Shown here: piece by piece, positions 7,827 to 16,757 of the stretch
Layout: each line of letters opens with the position of its first letter
Position numbering within the stretch: position 1 is the first letter of the stretch
Source: Bog-756 sp050014755
Lineage (GTDB): Bacteria > Actinomycetota > Acidimicrobiia > Acidimicrobiales > RAAP-2
Assembly: GCA_050014755.1 (NCBI GenBank)
Contig: JBEKCS010000028.1
Span: 1 to 47,116, forward strand
DNA length: 47,116 nt
Direction of reading: 5' to 3'
Made by a program: the position numbers and the translations under genes
The notes under the pieces: model-generated
What the model saw: the letters and a program-made list of their open reading frames with translations, nothing else
Database searches by the model: none
What the model was told of the DNA's origin: nothing

Positions 7827-9617
7827 TCACGAGTGGCTGTCGGTCGGTGCCGGCTTCAGGCGTGCCCACAGGTCGGCGTTCCACAGGACGCCGTCCACCG
7901 ACGGGTTGTAGGCCACGTTGGACACCTGGACCCCGTTGGCCAGCAGCCCGGGCTCGCCGAACAGGGGCAGCGCCACCATCTGGTCCCACAGCTGGTCGTC
8001 GATCTGCTGGTACACAGCGCCACCCGTCACCGGATTGAGGTCCTGTGACGCCTGCAGGAACAGCTGGTCGACCTGGGGATCGTCGAACCTGCTCCAGTCC
8101 TGGTCGTCGTCGGCGCCCCGGGCACCCGTCTCCTCCGAGTACCACCCCTCGGACATCGACTCGTAGGGGTTCGCCGTCCTGGTCACCAGGGCCATGTCGT
8201 AGCTGTCCGTCGACGCGGCCGTGGCCAGACCCGCCGCCCCATGGACCGGAATGGCGACCACCGAGATGCCGGCAGCCCGCAATTGGCTGACGATGTCGTC
8301 GGCCGTCCCGTCGATCCACGGGTCACCTTCCTCGACCGCCATGCGAACGGTGAACGGCTTGCCGGTGGCATCCAGGTAGAGACCGGTCGGCCCCTTCGTA
8401 TACCCGAGGGACCCGAGCAGCTGCTCGGTCGAGGCCAGGCCCACTGCGGAGTACTCCCCCGCCGCCGTCGACGCCGCATACGACGGCTGCCAGGCCACGG
8501 CCAGATGGTCCTGGTTGACCACCAGCAACGGATCGATCGAGCCGAACACCTGGGTCAGCAGCTTGTTCCGGTCGATGGCGTGGGCGATGGCCTGGCGCGC
8601 CGCGACGTGGCTGCCTACCGTGGACCGGACGTCGAACTCCAACGACAGCATGGACAGCGACGGGTGGATCGAGCTCTGCGTGTTGGGCAGTGCCGACACC
8701 GCGTCGAGCGACGCCAACGTGAACGACCCGGGTTGGGACACTGCGTCGTCGGTCGAGGCCAACGGCGCGATCCAACTGGCGTCGCTCTGGCCGTCCGACA
8801 CCGTGATGCTCGACAGCACCGCCGGAGTACCCCACCATGACGGATTGCGCACCAGCACCGCCGTCCCGTCGGTCGAGACCGACCGGAGGATGAACGGTCC
8901 CGCGGACAGATCGTCGGCCGGGTTGAACTGGTCGAACCCGGTGTTCCAACCGACCACCTGGGCGATGTGGGCGGGCACCATGTGGTCGAACAGCACCCGC
9001 CAGTCGGTGAAGGGCGTGGCGAACACCACGGTGACCGTTCGGCCCCCATTGCTCCCGGTGACCGACGCGACGTCGCGGTAGCCGAGGGTCGACGCCACCT
9101 GGTCGGGCTGTCCATTGACGTCCACCCCGTCACCCCGCTGGGACGTCCACGCGTAGATGAAGTCGTCCGCCGTCACCGGCACACCGTCGGACCACACGGC
9201 CTTCGGGTTGATCACGTACTGGATGGTCTGTGGCGACGTCGACGTGACCTCGACGCTCAACAGGAGGTCGGCGTTGACCTGGGGCACCAGGTTGGGTCCG
9301 ATGACGTAGGCGCTGGGGAGCACCTGACCGAGGAGGGTCGGGGTCGAGGAGGCCGCGCCGGCCGGGGTGTTCGGGTTGAATCCCGACCACGGTCCGCCCA
9401 CGTCGACCGCCGACGTCCCCCCGATCGCCTGGACCAGGGCCGGGGTCGACGGCTGGTCGACCTGGCTGATCCGTCGGCTGTCGACGTGGTCCACGACGGC
9501 CACCACGGCGATGATGGCCACGATCACCAGAGGCAACGTCCACCGGGCGCGATGCTTCCGCCAGAGCGACGACATCCGGGACCGGCGCTCGACGGGCTCG
9601 GCGCCGGGCTCATTCAC
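7827..9617 (-). CDS. Family 5 (peptide/oligopeptide-type) ABC solute-binding protein, membrane-anchored
   Basis: A 596-residue extracytoplasmic solute-binding protein of the DppA/OppA class. A basic N-terminus is followed by one hydrophobic helix (TLPLVIVAIIAVVAVVDHV, about residues 28-46) without a lipobox cysteine, so it is probably held by an uncleaved anchor or released by signal peptidase I. The typical family phrase with WSDGVPVTADDFIYAWTS lies near 145-165, followed by the expected TPFTDWRVLFDHMVPAHI and RQAIAHAIDRNKLL segments. The GTG start at 9617 overlaps the secG stop codon in GTGA, implying translational coupling to secG. No permease or ATPase gene is adjacent; a full Dpp-type system with its own binding protein lies 27 kb away. 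It may share that transporter or act as a receptor. Confidence 0.85.
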   Translation of the reverse strand: MNEPGAEPVERRSRMSSLWRKHRARWTLPLVIVAIIAVVAVVDHVDSRRISQVDQPSTPALVQAIGGTSAVDVGGPWSGFNPNTPAGAASSTPTLLGQVLPSAYVIGPNLVPQVNADLLLSVEVTSTSPQTIQYVINPKAVWSDGVPVTADDFIYAWTSQRGDGVDVNGQPDQVASTLGYRDVASVTGSNGGRTVTVVFATPFTDWRVLFDHMVPAHIAQVVGWNTGFDQFNPADDLSAGPFILRSVSTDGTAVLVRNPSWWGTPAVLSSITVSDGQSDASWIAPLASTDDAVSQPGSFTLASLDAVSALPNTQSSIHPSLSMLSLEFDVRSTVGSHVAARQAIAHAIDRNKLLTQVFGSIDPLLVVNQDHLAVAWQPSYAASTAAGEYSAVGLASTEQLLGSLGYTKGPTGLYLDATGKPFTVRMAVEEGDPWIDGTADDIVSQLRAAGISVVAIPVHGAAGLATAASTDSYDMALVTRTANPYESMSEGWYSEETGARGADDDQDWSRFDDPQVDQLFLQASQDLNPVTGGAVYQQIDDQLWDQMVALPLFGEPGLLANGVQVSNVAYNPSVDGVLWNADLWARLKPAPTDSHS

Positions 9618-9844
9618 TGCAGACGGAGCAGGAGGATCACGTTGGTGAAGGCGAAGACCACGGCCACGGTCACGGTGATCCGGTCGAGGTTCTTCTCCAC
9701 CACGGTGGATCCGGCGGCAGCCGACCCGACCGAGCCACCGAACATGTCCGACAGCCCGCCGCCCTTGCCGGAGTGCATGAGGATCAGGAAGATCAACGCC
9801 AGGCAGCAGACAATCTGGAGCACGACGATTACTGCGGTCAGCAC
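9614..9844 (-). CDS. secG: Preprotein translocase subunit SecG
   Basis: A 76-residue two-helix membrane protein of the SecYEG channel. Helix 1 (VIVVLQIVCCLALIFLILMH) is followed by the conserved cytoplasmic loop HSGKGGGLSDMFGGS, and helix 2 (ITVTVAVVFAFTNVILLLRL) ends the protein. Length, loop motif and position after tpiA are exactly as expected for actinobacterial secG. It lies 46 bases downstream of tpiA and is coupled by a GTGA overlap to the solute-binding gene. Confidence 0.95.
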   Translation of the reverse strand: MLTAVIVVLQIVCCLALIFLILMHSGKGGGLSDMFGGSVGSAAAGSTVVEKNLDRITVTVAVVFAFTNVILLLRLQ

Positions 9845-9890
9845 GGGAAGCCTCTCCTCTGGGTCGGGACCATCGGAGACGCTACCAAAC

Positions 9891-10688
9891 TCAGCGCTTC
9901 CCCCGACACGCGGCCCGCACGATCTCCGTGAACTCGCCGGCGTCCAGGCTGGCCCCGCCGACCAGTAGCCCGTCCACGTCGGGGCAGCCCATCAGCTCCT
10001 CCGTGTTGTCCGCTTTGACCGATCCCCCGTACTGGATCCTGACCCCGGCGGCCGCCTCCTCACCTGCCACCGTGGCCACCACCCCCCGTATCCAGGCGCA
10101 GGCCTTCTGGGCGTCCTCAGCGGTGGCGGCCTGGCCGGTCCCGATGGCCCAGACCGGCTCGTAGGCGATCACCATGCCCGAGACGGCCTCGGACGGCACT
10201 CCGGCCAGTGCCGCCCCCACCTGGGCGCTCAACCGGTCCTGGGTCAGGTCGATGTCCCGCTCGTCGATCGTCTCGCCGACGCAGCACACCGGGACCATCC
10301 CGTTGCGCACGACCGCCCGCACCTTCGAGGCCACGGTGGCGTCGGTCTCGCCGAAGTGGGCCCTCCGCTCGGAGTGGCCCACGATCACGTACTCGACGTG
10401 CAGCCTGGCCAGCATCACCGGGCTCACCTCGCCGGTAAAGGCCCCCGAGTCCTCGATGGCGCAGTTCTGGGCCCCGAGTGCCACCGGGATCCCCTCCCCC
10501 TCTAGGACCGACTGCACGGACCGCAGGTCGGTGAAGGGCGGGTGGATCGACACGTCGACGGCCGACACGTCGGCCGGCTTGAGCCGCAACCCGAGATCGC
10601 GGGCGGCGTGGATGGCCTCCAGATGGTCGAGGTGCATCTTCCAGTTGCCGCTCACCAGCGGCCTCCGCCCGGACGCCGCCGGACTCAC
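9891..10688 (-). CDS. tpiA: Triose-phosphate isomerase
   Basis: A 265-residue TIM-barrel enzyme interconverting dihydroxyacetone phosphate and glyceraldehyde 3-phosphate in glycolysis. Active-site residues are in place: Asn15 and Lys17 in SGNWKMH, His105 in IVGHSERR, and Glu177 in AYEPVWAIGTG. The phosphate-binding segment QYGGSVKADN and the final GLLVGGASL are also present. The GTG start at 10688 overlaps the pgk stop in GTGA, so translation is probably coupled. Third gene of the gap-pgk-tpiA-secG run. Confidence 0.97.
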   Translation of the reverse strand: MSPAASGRRPLVSGNWKMHLDHLEAIHAARDLGLRLKPADVSAVDVSIHPPFTDLRSVQSVLEGEGIPVALGAQNCAIEDSGAFTGEVSPVMLARLHVEYVIVGHSERRAHFGETDATVASKVRAVVRNGMVPVCCVGETIDERDIDLTQDRLSAQVGAALAGVPSEAVSGMVIAYEPVWAIGTGQAATAEDAQKACAWIRGVVATVAGEEAAAGVRIQYGGSVKADNTEELMGCPDVDGLLVGGASLDAGEFTEIVRAACRGKR

Positions 10689-11881
10689 CGTGTGGTGCGG
10701 TGGCCACCGCTCGGTGCGTTGACCGCGCCGCGCAGTGCCGCCAGGCCGGGCAGGTCACCGAACTCCAGCAATTCGAGCGACGCGCCACCCCCGGTGGAGA
10801 TGAAGCTGATCCGGTCCTCGAGGCCGAGTTCGTCGACGGCGGCCGCACTGTCGCCCCCACCGACCACCGTGTACCCGGGACAGTCGGCCAGGGCCTCGGC
10901 CACCCCGGCGGTGCCGGCACTGAACCGCCGGTCCTCGAAGACGCCCATCGGACCGTTCCACAGGACGGTTCCCGCCCCGGCGATGCACTCGCTGTAGGCG
11001 GCCACCGTGTCGGGACCGATGTCGAGGCCCTGCCACCCGTCGGGGATGTCGGCACCCATGGTGCGTACCTCCCCGGCGGAGCAGTCGCAGCCGAACGGTG
11101 CGTCCGGTTCGAGGGCGACGATGTCGGTGGGCAGGAGGATGGGGGTACCCGAGGCGAGGAGCTCGCGGCACTCGTCGATACGGTCGCGGTCGACCAGCGA
11201 CCCCCCGATGTCGTGGCCCTGGGCGGCCAGGAAGGTGAACGCCATCCCCCCGCCGACCACCAGGGCGTCCACGTGGCCGAGCAGTGCCTTCAGGACCCCG
11301 AGTTTGTCGGCGATCTTGGCGCCCCCGACGACGGCGACGAAGGGCCGGTCAGGGGTCCCGAGCAGGATTCCGAGCGCCTCGATCTCCTTTTGGAGGAGGA
11401 GCCCGGCGGCACTGGGCAAGAAGGCGGGGGGGCCGACCACCGAGGCGTGGTTGCGGTGGGAGACGCCGAAGGCATCGTTGACGTAGGCCTGATGGGAGTT
11501 GACCAGCTTCTCCACGAACGCCGGGTCGTTGGCCGTCTCGCCCGGGTCGAAGCGCAGGTTCTCCAGGAGCTCCACCTGGGGCGCCAGCCGGGCCAGCTCC
11601 TCGCGGACCGGTCCGAGCTCCCACCGGATGTCCGGGGCCCCCTCGGGACGGCCGAGGTGGGTGCACGCGGTGACCGTGGCCCCGTGGTCGAGGAGGTAGT
11701 TCACGGTCGGGAGTGCAGCACGGATGCGGAAGTCGTCGGTGACCACAGCGGGCTCGCCGTCACAGGGCCGGAGCGGGACGTTGAAGTCGACCCGGACGAG
11801 GACGCTCGCCCCGTCGAGATCGGGAAGGTCGGCCAACAATGGCAGCCCGTCCAACAGCGGATTCCTCTCGGACTCGCTCAC
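10685..11881 (-). CDS. pgk: Phosphoglycerate kinase
   Basis: A 398-residue glycolytic kinase transferring phosphate from 1,3-bisphosphoglycerate to ADP. The N-terminal substrate-binding motif is VRVDFNVPL. THLGRPEGAP and the ENLRFDPGE segment follow, and the C-terminal nucleotide domain has VVGGAKIADKLGVL, LWNGPMGVFE and VVGGGDSAAAV, ending with the hinge phrase FISTGGGASLELLE. Length is normal. It starts 47 bases after the gap stop codon and overlaps tpiA by four bases. Confidence 0.97.
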   Translation of the reverse strand: MSESERNPLLDGLPLLADLPDLDGASVLVRVDFNVPLRPCDGEPAVVTDDFRIRAALPTVNYLLDHGATVTACTHLGRPEGAPDIRWELGPVREELARLAPQVELLENLRFDPGETANDPAFVEKLVNSHQAYVNDAFGVSHRNHASVVGPPAFLPSAAGLLLQKEIEALGILLGTPDRPFVAVVGGAKIADKLGVLKALLGHVDALVVGGGMAFTFLAAQGHDIGGSLVDRDRIDECRELLASGTPILLPTDIVALEPDAPFGCDCSAGEVRTMGADIPDGWQGLDIGPDTVAAYSECIAGAGTVLWNGPMGVFEDRRFSAGTAGVAEALADCPGYTVVGGGDSAAAVDELGLEDRISFISTGGGASLELLEFGDLPGLAALRGAVNAPSGGHRTTR

Positions 11882-11928
11882 GCCCTCGTCTCCCTTCGCT
11901 GCATGCCCGCTCCCCCGTTCGACCCGGC

Positions 11929-12951
11929 TCAGTTACCGGCGCCTACGACCAACGAGAGGTCTACCAGCCGGTTGGCATAGCCCCACTCGTTGTCATACCA
12001 ACCCATCACCTTCACCAGGGTGATGCCCGACGCCGACGGCATCACCATGGTCAACAGCGAATCGAACGTGCACGACGCCGGGCTGCCGACGATATCGCTC
12101 GAGACGATCGGGTCCTCGGTGTACACGAGAACCCTGGCCAGCGGTCCGGTCGTGGCGGCAGCGGCGAAGGCGGCGTTGACCTGCTCGACCGTGACCTCGC
12201 CGGGGATCACCGCAGTGAAGTCGGTGATCGACCCGTCCGGCACCGGAACCCGCAGGCCGGCCCCGTCCAGCCGGCCCTTCATCGACTCGAGCACCAAGCT
12301 GGTCGCCCGGGCCGCCCCGGTCGACGCGGGCACGATGTTGATCGGCGCCGACCGTGCCCGCCGCAGGTCCTTGTGGGGGAGGTCGAGAAGGTTCTGGTCG
12401 TTGGTGAAGGCGTGCACCGTGGTCATGAGCCCCGATTCGACGCCGAAGGCGTCGTCGAGCACCTTGACCATGGGAACGAAGCAGTTGGTGGTGCACGACG
12501 CGTTGGACACCACGACGTCGGTGGCCGGATCGAACTGGTCGTCGTTGACGCCGACGACGAACGTGGCGTCGACCCCCTCGCCAGGGGCCGAGATGATGAC
12601 CCGCCGGGCACCGGCGTCGATGTGGGCCGCGGCGGTCTCCTTGGAGGTGAACCGACCGGTCGACTCGATGACCACGTCCACGCCCAGCTCCGACCACGGA
12701 AGCGCCTTCGGGTCCTTTTCGGCCAGCACGGCGATCGGCCCCGAGTCGAGGACCAGCGAGGTCCCCTCCACCCGGACGTCCCCGTCGAAGCGGCCGTGGG
12801 TCGAGTCGTAACGCAGGAGGTGGCCCAGCGTCTCCGCAGAGGTCAGGTCGTTGACGGCGACCACCTCGGTGTCGGCTCCCATGGCCCTGGCGGCCCGGAC
12901 GAAGTTCCGTCCGATGCGCCCGAAGCCGTTGATGCCGATCCGTACCGTCAT
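11929..12951 (-). CDS. gap: Glyceraldehyde-3-phosphate dehydrogenase, type I
   Basis: A 340-residue NAD-dependent dehydrogenase of glycolysis. The ATG at 12951 is chosen because GAGGGG precedes it and the protein then begins MTVRIGINGFGRIGRNF, the standard Rossmann start; an in-frame extension to 12984 has no family support. The catalytic Cys153 lies in SNASCTTNC, the catalytic histidine in VHAFTNDQNLLD, and the C-terminus has the usual WYDNEWGYANRLVDL. First gene of the glycolytic run. In most actinobacteria whiA would sit immediately upstream; here yvcK is directly upstream with only a short spacer. Confidence 0.97.
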   Translation of the reverse strand: MTVRIGINGFGRIGRNFVRAARAMGADTEVVAVNDLTSAETLGHLLRYDSTHGRFDGDVRVEGTSLVLDSGPIAVLAEKDPKALPWSELGVDVVIESTGRFTSKETAAAHIDAGARRVIISAPGEGVDATFVVGVNDDQFDPATDVVVSNASCTTNCFVPMVKVLDDAFGVESGLMTTVHAFTNDQNLLDLPHKDLRRARSAPINIVPASTGAARATSLVLESMKGRLDGAGLRVPVPDGSITDFTAVIPGEVTVEQVNAAFAAAATTGPLARVLVYTEDPIVSSDIVGSPASCTFDSLLTMVMPSASGITLVKVMGWYDNEWGYANRLVDLSLVVGAGN

Positions 12952-12984
12952 TGCGTTCCCCTCGTCGAGCTCGTCTTGTTGCAT

Positions 12985-13012
12985 TCTTTACGCGGGCGGC
13001 TACCCGGGCCAA
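12985..13012 (-). promoter_or_regulatory. Possible gap promoter
   Basis: On the minus strand TTGGCC (13012-13007) and TAAAGA (12990-12985) are separated by 16 bases and lie 33 bases upstream of the gap start codon. The -35 box matches consensus at four positions and the -10 box is weak, so this is only a candidate. Confidence 0.3.
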
Positions 13013-13024
13013 TCCGGCCGCCCC

Positions 13025-13045
13025 TGGATGTGGGGGGCACATCCA
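13025..13045. promoter_or_regulatory. Perfect 8-bp inverted repeat in the yvcK-gap spacer
   Basis: TGGATGTG (13025-13032) and CACATCCA (13038-13045) are perfect inverted arms around five G. The element sits 29 bases past the yvcK stop and 13 bases upstream of the candidate gap -35 box. No T-run follows on the minus strand, so an operator for a regulator of the glycolytic operon is somewhat more likely than a terminator. Confidence 0.5.
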
Positions 13046-13073
13046 CGCTACGGCATCCGGGGTGCTAACGGCA

Positions 13074-13970
13074 TCATCCGAGCAGATCGGCGAGGGTGGA
13101 CGCCAGTTTGGCCGGGTCGTGGGCCAGGCCGTTGGGCCTGGCCAGGGCGGCGTCGACCAGCGGGACCGACGGGGAACCGGCCTCGATCCCGGACAGGTCG
13201 CAGACCACCACGTCGACGGTGATCCCGTGGGCAACGAGGGCGTCCACGTGCATGGCCACGTCGAACGAGGCCGTCTCGGGGTCCTGCGGGCGCAGGTTGC
13301 AGATGTACACCCGGGTCGCCGTCGAGCGCCCGATCCCCTCCCGGATGGCCGGCACGGCCACCGCGGCCAGCACGCTGGTGAACAGCGATCCCGGTCCGAG
13401 CAGGATCTGGTCGGCATCGGCCAGGGCGGCGACGGCCGCCTCAGGAGCCGGCGGGTCGGCCGGTACCAACGAGACCCGGTGGATGTGGTCGGTCCCGTTG
13501 ACCGCCACCTGTCCGGTCACCTGACCGCACTCGGCGTCGGCCTTCAGCACGACCGGCTCGGTCGTGGCCGGCAGCACCCGCCCGCTGACCCCCAGCAGTC
13601 GGCACGCTTCGTCGAGGGCGCCGACCGGGTCGCGGGACCCGTCCATCAGTCCGGCCAGGATCAGGTTGCCGAGCGAGTGCCCGGCCAGCTCCTCCTCGGT
13701 GAAGCGGTGCCCGAAGGCGACGGCAAGGGGTGAGCCGGGCTCGGCCAGGGCGATCAGGCACTTGCGGAGGTCACCCGGCGGGATGATGTGGAGAAGCTCG
13801 CGCAGGCGACCCGACGAACCGCCGTCGTCGGCCACCGACACGATGGCCGTCACCTGGTCGGTATAGGTGCGCACCGCCCGCAGCGTGGCCGCCAACCCGT
13901 GCCCGCCGCCGATGGCCACGACCCGCGGCCCGCGGCCCGAGGCCGGCGAACCGGCCGGTGCGTCCGTCAC
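13074..13970 (-). CDS. yvcK: Gluconeogenesis factor YvcK/CofD-like protein
   Basis: A 298-residue cytoplasmic protein of the YvcK (GlmR/CuvA) family, which bind UDP-GlcNAc or related ligands and link central carbon metabolism to cell-wall synthesis. The nucleotide-sugar binding signatures are VAIGGGHGLAATLRAVR (about 16-32) and SVADDGGSSGRLR (about 45-57); PPGDLRKCLIALAE and ILLGPGSLFTSVLA are further family phrases. The GTG start at 13970 overlaps the rapZ stop in GTGA. The pairing with rapZ and uvrC is the standard actinobacterial order, but whiA is missing downstream. Confidence 0.95.
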   Translation of the reverse strand: MTDAPAGSPASGRGPRVVAIGGGHGLAATLRAVRTYTDQVTAIVSVADDGGSSGRLRELLHIIPPGDLRKCLIALAEPGSPLAVAFGHRFTEEELAGHSLGNLILAGLMDGSRDPVGALDEACRLLGVSGRVLPATTEPVVLKADAECGQVTGQVAVNGTDHIHRVSLVPADPPAPEAAVAALADADQILLGPGSLFTSVLAAVAVPAIREGIGRSTATRVYICNLRPQDPETASFDVAMHVDALVAHGITVDVVVCDLSGIEAGSPSVPLVDAALARPNGLAHDPAKLASTLADLLG

Positions 13971-14818
13971 CGGTCCACGTCGCGGTGGAAGACGGTCGTC
14001 GGGAGGTGGTGGGCGTCGAGGCGCCGGGACAGCTCCTCGGCCAGCACCACCGAGCGGTGACGCCCCCCGGTGCAGCCCATGGCCACGGTCAGGTAGGACT
14101 TGCCCTCCTTCTGGTAGGCCGGGATGAGCATGGCCAGGAGGTCGTCCACCTTCTCGAGGAACTGCATCGTCTCGGGACGCTCGAGCACGTAGGCCCGCAC
14201 CTCGGGGTCGAGTCCGCTGTGGCTCCGCAGGGACTCGTCCCAGTACGGATTGGGGAGGAATCGGCAGTCGAACATGAGGTCGACGTCGAGGGGCACGCCG
14301 TGCTTGAACCCGAAGGACACCACCGACGTCTGCATGCTGCTCCCCGCCTCCTCGTCGCCGAACACCTCGAGGAGTCGGGACCGGAGCTGGTTGGTGTTGA
14401 GCTCGCCGGTATCGATCACCAGGTCGGCCCGGTCCCGGATCCCGGACAGCAGGGCCCGCTCCTCGGCGATCGAGTCGACCACGCCCCGGGCCGCCTGCGG
14501 GTGGCGCCGGCGGGTGCCCTCGAAGCGGCGGATGAGCACGTCGTCCGCCGCGTCGAGGAACAGGATCCGGACCCGGTTGCGTCCGGCGATGAGCGCGTCG
14601 ACGGCCGGGAGCACGTCGTCGAGGTCCCCGCCCCCCCGGCCGACCACGAACGCCACCCGTTCCATCTCGGAACCGGTGCCGTCGACCAGCTCGGACACCT
14701 TCGAGATGAGGGCCGACGGCATGTTGTCGATCACGAACCAGCCGAGATCCTCCAGGGTGGCGGCCGCCGTCGACCGGCCCGCCCCGGACATGCCGGTCAC
14801 CACCAGGTACTCGCTCAT
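13967..14818 (-). CDS. rapZ: RNase adapter protein RapZ/YvcJ-like nucleotide-binding protein
   Basis: A 283-residue protein of the RapZ family. In E. coli the protein directs RNase E to a small RNA controlling GlmS; the role in actinobacteria is less clear. The ATG at 14818 is chosen because MSEYLVVTGMSGAGRSTAA is the normal N-terminus; an upstream in-frame extension overlaps uvrC and lacks similarity. The P-loop reads GMSGAGRS, with Arg replacing the usual Walker A Lys, which I recall as common in actinobacterial homologues. The C-terminal domain keeps GCTGGRHRSVVLAEEL. It starts 25 bases after uvrC and overlaps yvcK by four bases. Confidence 0.93.
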   Translation of the reverse strand: MSEYLVVTGMSGAGRSTAAATLEDLGWFVIDNMPSALISKVSELVDGTGSEMERVAFVVGRGGGDLDDVLPAVDALIAGRNRVRILFLDAADDVLIRRFEGTRRRHPQAARGVVDSIAEERALLSGIRDRADLVIDTGELNTNQLRSRLLEVFGDEEAGSSMQTSVVSFGFKHGVPLDVDLMFDCRFLPNPYWDESLRSHSGLDPEVRAYVLERPETMQFLEKVDDLLAMLIPAYQKEGKSYLTVAMGCTGGRHRSVVLAEELSRRLDAHHLPTTVFHRDVDR

Positions 14819-14843
14819 CGGTCCACTCTCACGCGTCGGTCGG

Positions 14844-16757
14844 TCATCGATCCGGGGACAGCGGCGTGTGCAGCCGCTCGAACACGGCCGCACCCACACC
14901 GGCCGGCAACCACGATAGGCCGGTCAACTCCTCCCGGGTGGCTTTTCGGAGCTCGCCCAGTCCCCCGAACTGTTCCACCAGGCGGCTCCGGCGCTTGGGC
15001 CCGAGGCCGGCCACCCCGTCGAGGGCGCCGACCGTCATCCGCTTGCCCCGCAAGGTCCGGTGGTAGGAGATGGCGAAGCGGTGTGCCTCGTCGCGCAACC
15101 GCTGCAACAGGTAGAGGGCCTCGGACTGGCGGGGCAGGCGGATGGGCTCCGACGACCCGGGGACGTAGACCTCCTCGAAGCTCTTGGCCAGTGAGGCGAC
15201 CGGGACCCGCTCGGTGAGGCCCAACCGACCGATCACCCGCTCGGCCACGTGGAGCTGGCCGAGGCCGCCGTCGACCAGCAGGAGCTGGGGGGGGTAGGCG
15301 AAGCGCCGTCGGGTCGTCGTCGGTGCCGGCTGCCCGTTCGACGAGGCCCCGTCGGCCGGGGGAACGGGGGCGCGCTCCTCGTCGAGCAACGCGGTGAGGC
15401 GGCGGGTCAGCACCTCCTCCATGGCCGCGTAGTCGTCGTTGCCGTCCACGGTGGCCACCTTGAAGTGGCGGTAGTCGTTCTTCTTCGGGAGCCCGTCCTC
15501 GAACACGACCATCGAGCCGACGTAGTCCGAGCCCTGCAGGTGGCTCATGTCGTAGCACTCGATCCGGAGCGGGGCATCGGGCAGGCGGAGCTCGCGCTGG
15601 AGGGACTCGAGCGCCCGGGCCCGGCTGTTGTGGTCCGAGGTCCGCTGCAACCGGTGGCGCACGAACGCGTCGCCGGCGTTGCGCTCCACCGTCTCGAGCA
15701 GTGCCCGTTTCGGACCGCGCACCGGGACCCGCACCGTCACCGGTCCCCCGCGCCGCGCCGCGAGGTACTCGACGACCGCGTCCAGATCGGCGGGCATGGT
15801 CGGCACCAGGATCTGGCGGGGCACGCCGGAGGGCGCGTCGGCATAGACGTCCACCAGGAGTCGCTCGACCAACGCGTCGGGGGTCAGGTCCTCGACCTTG
15901 TCGACGAAGAGCGCGGACCGACCGACCACCCGTCCGGCCCGGACGTGGAAGACCTGCACCGCGGCCTCGAGCTCGTCCTCGGCCACGGCCAGCACGTCGA
16001 GGTCCTCGGGACGGTCGAGCTCCATCTGGCGGACGGCATCGGCGGCCCGGACCGCCTCGAGCTTGTCCCGGAGCGTCCCGGCCCGCTCGAAGTCCAGCGC
16101 GGCCGACGCCTCCCGCATGGCCGTCTCGATCTGGCGTTCGAGAGGCGCGGTGTCGCCACTCAGGAACGTGGCCAGGTCCGCCACCATCCGGTCGTACTCG
16201 TCGCGGGTGACCTCGCCCACGCACGGCCCCGAGCACCGTTCGATGTGGAACAGGAGGCAGGGGCGGCCCAGGCGCTCGTGGTTGCGGAACTTGGCGTCCG
16301 AACAGGTCCGCACCGGAAACGACCGCAGGAGCAGGTCCAGGGTTCCCCGGATGGCACCGACGTTGGGATAGGGCCCGAAGTAGCGGACACCGGTGCGCTT
16401 GCGGCCCCGGACCACCGCCGGTTTGGGCCACTCGTCGTTGACGGTGAGCGCCAGCCACGGGTAGCTCTTGTCGTCCTTCAGCCGGACGTTGAACCGCGGC
16501 TGGAACTCCTTGATGAGGTTGTGCTCGAGGAGGAGGGCCTCGGCCTCGGTTCCCACCACCATCCACTCGACGTGATCGGCGGACTCCACCATCTGGGCCG
16601 TCCGGGGCGCCAGGTTGGCCGGATCCTGGAAGTAGGAGTTGACCCGGGACCGCAGCGACTTGGCCTTGCCGACGTAGAGGACCCGCCCGTCGCCGTCCAC
16701 GAATTGGTACGAACCCGGCTCGTCGGGGATCGATCCGGAGGGAGGTCGGGTGGCCAC
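14844..16757 (-). CDS. uvrC: Excinuclease ABC subunit C
   Basis: A 637-residue nuclease that makes the two incisions of nucleotide excision repair. The N-terminal GIY-YIG domain is seen in PGSYQFVDGDGRVLYVGKA; a UVR (UvrB-interacting) segment with ASAALDFERAGTLRDKLEA lies near residues 210-235. The RNase H-like domain begins IECYDMSHLQGSDYVGSM, and tandem helix-hairpin-helix motifs (LDGVAGLGPKRRSRLVEQFG) end the protein. The start is GTG at 16757; the Shine-Dalgarno sequence is weak. It is divergent from nadA across about 214 bases. With uvrA and uvrB 4-9 kb away, all UvrABC subunits are encoded in this window. Confidence 0.96.
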   Translation of the reverse strand: MATRPPSGSIPDEPGSYQFVDGDGRVLYVGKAKSLRSRVNSYFQDPANLAPRTAQMVESADHVEWMVVGTEAEALLLEHNLIKEFQPRFNVRLKDDKSYPWLALTVNDEWPKPAVVRGRKRTGVRYFGPYPNVGAIRGTLDLLLRSFPVRTCSDAKFRNHERLGRPCLLFHIERCSGPCVGEVTRDEYDRMVADLATFLSGDTAPLERQIETAMREASAALDFERAGTLRDKLEAVRAADAVRQMELDRPEDLDVLAVAEDELEAAVQVFHVRAGRVVGRSALFVDKVEDLTPDALVERLLVDVYADAPSGVPRQILVPTMPADLDAVVEYLAARRGGPVTVRVPVRGPKRALLETVERNAGDAFVRHRLQRTSDHNSRARALESLQRELRLPDAPLRIECYDMSHLQGSDYVGSMVVFEDGLPKKNDYRHFKVATVDGNDDYAAMEEVLTRRLTALLDEERAPVPPADGASSNGQPAPTTTRRRFAYPPQLLLVDGGLGQLHVAERVIGRLGLTERVPVASLAKSFEEVYVPGSSEPIRLPRQSEALYLLQRLRDEAHRFAISYHRTLRGKRMTVGALDGVAGLGPKRRSRLVEQFGGLGELRKATREELTGLSWLPAGVGAAVFERLHTPLSPDR

